Shown here piece after piece: positions 13,774 through 14,802 of a stretch of 14,802 nt of DNA. Position 1 is the stretch's first letter. The number at the start of each line of letters is the position of its first letter. This DNA comes from Betaproteobacteria bacterium (GTDB taxonomy: Bacteria; Pseudomonadota; Gammaproteobacteria; Burkholderiales; SG8-39), in the NCBI GenBank assembly GCA_007280315.1, contig QYQC01000030.1:1-14802 (forward strand), given 5' to 3'. The notes beneath the pieces are model-generated. The model saw only the letters and a program-made list of their open reading frames with translations, was not told the origin of the DNA and searched no databases. The position numbers and the translations under genes were made by a program.

Positions 13774-14446
13774 TGCCGTCCTCAGCTGCGCCAAGCTTGC
13801 CAAGATCTATCGCCAGGGCGCGGTCGAGGTCCAGGTGTTGCTCGGCGTCGACCTGGAGGTGCGCGCGGCGGAATTGGTGGCCATAGTCGGCGCCTCGGGC
13901 TCGGGCAAGAGCACGCTATTGCATTTGCTTGGGGGCCTGGACAGCGCGACTTCGGGCGAGGTAACGATACTCGGCCGGCCGATGCAAAGCCTGTCGGAAG
14001 CGGCGCGCGGCCGCCTGCGCAACGAATCGCTGGGCTTCGTCTACCAGTTTCATCACCTGCTGATGGAATTCACCGCGCTGGAAAACGTCGCCATGCCGCT
14101 ATTGATCCGACGCATGCCGGCGGCCGAGGCGCGCGAGCGCGCGGCGGCCATCCTCGGCGAAGTGGGGCTGAGCCACCGCCTGGCGCACACCCCGGCCGAA
14201 CTCTCCGGCGGCGAACGCCAGCGCGCGGCTCTGGCGCGCGCACTGGTGACCCGTCCCGCCTGCGTGTTCGCCGACGAGCCCACCGGCAATCTTGACCGGC
14301 ATACGGCGGCGCAGGTGTTCGAGATGATGCTGGAATTGAATCGAAGCCACGGCACCAGCTTCGTCATCGTCACCCATGATCCGGGCATCGCCGCGCGCAC
14401 CCAGCGCGTATTGCGGCTGCAGGACGGGGTGCTGAATCCGGATTGA
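13766..14446 (+). CDS. lolD: Lipoprotein-releasing ABC transporter ATP-binding protein LolD
   Basis: 226 residues, full length. Walker A GASGSGKST (42-50), Q-loop Gln94 in FVYQFHHLLMEFTALENVAM (a LolD-type pattern), signature LSGGERQR (146-153), Walker B VFADEPTGNLD (167-177) with catalytic Glu171, and switch His204 in VTHD. It hydrolyses ATP on the cytoplasmic face to drive release of lipoproteins by the LolC permease. The ATG at 13766 lies inside the end of lolC (8-bp overlap), so expression is translationally coupled. All motifs are intact. Confidence 0.97.
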   Translation: MSDAVLSCAKLAKIYRQGAVEVQVLLGVDLEVRAAELVAIVGASGSGKSTLLHLLGGLDSATSGEVTILGRPMQSLSEAARGRLRNESLGFVYQFHHLLMEFTALENVAMPLLIRRMPAAEARERAAAILGEVGLSHRLAHTPAELSGGERQRAALARALVTRPACVFADEPTGNLDRHTAAQVFEMMLELNRSHGTSFVIVTHDPGIAARTQRVLRLQDGVLNPD

Positions 14447-14585
14447 AATTCGGAGTATTGGCGGTTCAATTTTCCCTCGTTGCCGCCGTCCCTCTTCCCT
14501 CGGTAGCTTCGTATCCTTCTAAGTGGCTAAAAAGCAGTCTACATTTGGTAGATAATTGAAAATCTATAGTAAAAACAAACATGTT

Positions 14586-14639
14586 TAGACCCTTTGGTCT
14601 ATTGCCCTTACTCGAAAAAGGGTATAGCGTTATGACGCT
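14586..14639 (+). ncRNA. Three closely spaced hairpins, possible regulatory leader RNA
   Basis: TAGACC-CTTT-GGTCTA, CCCTT-(8 nt)-AAGGG (extendable by a G-U and a T-A) and AGCGT-TATG-ACGCT follow with 2-4 nt between them. The possible ribosome-binding AAAGGG is in the second stem, and the ATG of a 12-codon ORF is in the third loop. I do not recognise a known riboswitch class. Confidence 0.35.
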
Positions 14640-14670
14640 TTCTGAAATGGTCCGCGCCGTCTCGAAATAA
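14632..14670 (+). CDS. Possible 12-codon leader ORF
   Basis: ATG to TAA encodes MTLSEMVRAVSK. AAAGGG at 14617-14622 is 9 nt before the ATG, a good ribosome-binding distance. Both the site and the start codon are in predicted hairpins, which would fit a translationally controlled leader peptide. So short an ORF can also arise by chance; no homologue is known to me. Confidence 0.3.
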   Translation: MTLSEMVRAVSK

Positions 14671-14802
14671 ATCGGTTTCGATCGTGAATTTCCTCCCACA
14701 GTTGTGCCACGGATTGCGCGCGGATTCGCTGCGCGCGGTGGTGCGCTCTAGCCCCAGAGCGGTTTCACGTTTGCTAATAGTTTTGTGTGCTCGTGTCCGG
14801 CC

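Larger units (their letters stand above)
14447..14802. other. 356-bp region without a recognised gene, AT-rich and hairpin-rich in its middle
   Basis: After lolD I see no terminator with a T-tract. Positions 14520-14640 are clearly richer in A+T than the rest of the window and hold four short stems: TAGAT/ATCTA (14549-14566), TAGACC/GGTCTA (14586-14601), CCCTT/AAGGG (14605-14622) and AGCGT/ACGCT (14626-14639). From about 14700 the base composition returns to high G+C, with GCGCGC repeated at 14717-14739. It may be the leader of a gene beyond the window. Confidence 0.5.

Noticed and set aside
12496..13803. A 435-residue open frame antisense to lolC
   Set aside because: It is rich in His, Arg, Gln and Asp, as expected for the opposite strand of a high-G+C gene, has no domain pattern, and covers a convincing lolC on the other strand.
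14586..14639. tRNA cloverleaf
   Set aside because: Three stems in a row suggest it, but there is no acceptor stem, no GTTC-like T loop and no proper anticodon arm.
14466..14699. 77-residue minus-strand frame after lolD
   Set aside because: It has no homology signal or ribosome-binding site and crosses the hairpin-rich segment; its sequence looks random.

Overview
The window looks like chromosome from a high-G+C Gram-negative proteobacterium, most likely a betaproteobacterium. The reasons are the lipoprotein-sorting genes lolC-lolD, an RpfE-type gene next to recJ, a prfB with the classical +1 frameshift, lysS of the bacterial class II type, and a glycine-zipper envelope protein with a CxxC of a kind common in that group. 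The species cannot be named from the sequence. No rRNA, tRNA, CRISPR array or transposase gene was found.

Layout. 1-551 (minus) is the N-terminal part of an APH-type phosphotransferase cut by the window edge. Divergent from it, 595-1947 (plus) is an APC-family amino-acid permease, whose end overlaps tail-to-tail with a membrane-anchored glycine-zipper protein (1941-2684, minus). Then comes a minus-strand housekeeping series, read right to left: an RpfE-type protein (11405-12448), recJ (9532-11289), an MgtC/DUF4010 membrane protein translationally coupled to recJ (8270-9535), prfB (5125-6229), a small GIY-YIG nuclease (4600-4905) and lysS (2809-4314). A plus-strand pair (an alpha/beta hydrolase with a Cys nucleophile and a Tat-exported aldo/keto reductase, 6306-8012) sits between the recJ part and prfB. 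Divergent from the RpfE-type gene, lolC-lolD (12523-14446, plus) encode the permease and ATPase that release lipoproteins from the inner membrane. The last 356 bases hold no full gene but do hold an AT-rich, hairpin-rich stretch with a 12-codon ORF.

The most unusual region is 4315-5124. In many proteobacteria prfB and lysS are direct neighbours. Here about 0.8 kb separates them, made of a lone GIY-YIG nuclease gene flanked on both sides by copies of one 79-83-nt palindrome family, plus a ~157-bp tandem duplication that carries a remnant of the nuclease gene's 3' end. A fifth copy of the palindrome lies in inverted orientation between the RpfE-type gene and recJ. This resembles the REP/RAYT arrangement, with a GIY-YIG enzyme in place of a Y1 transposase, and is my best candidate for an undescribed system.

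Other points: three tandem hairpins with a shared loop core at 8096-8264, two of them 51 nt with the same architecture; a palindromic repeat that seems to be inserted in frame in recJ; and a Cys for Ser swap in the nucleophile elbow of the hydrolase.
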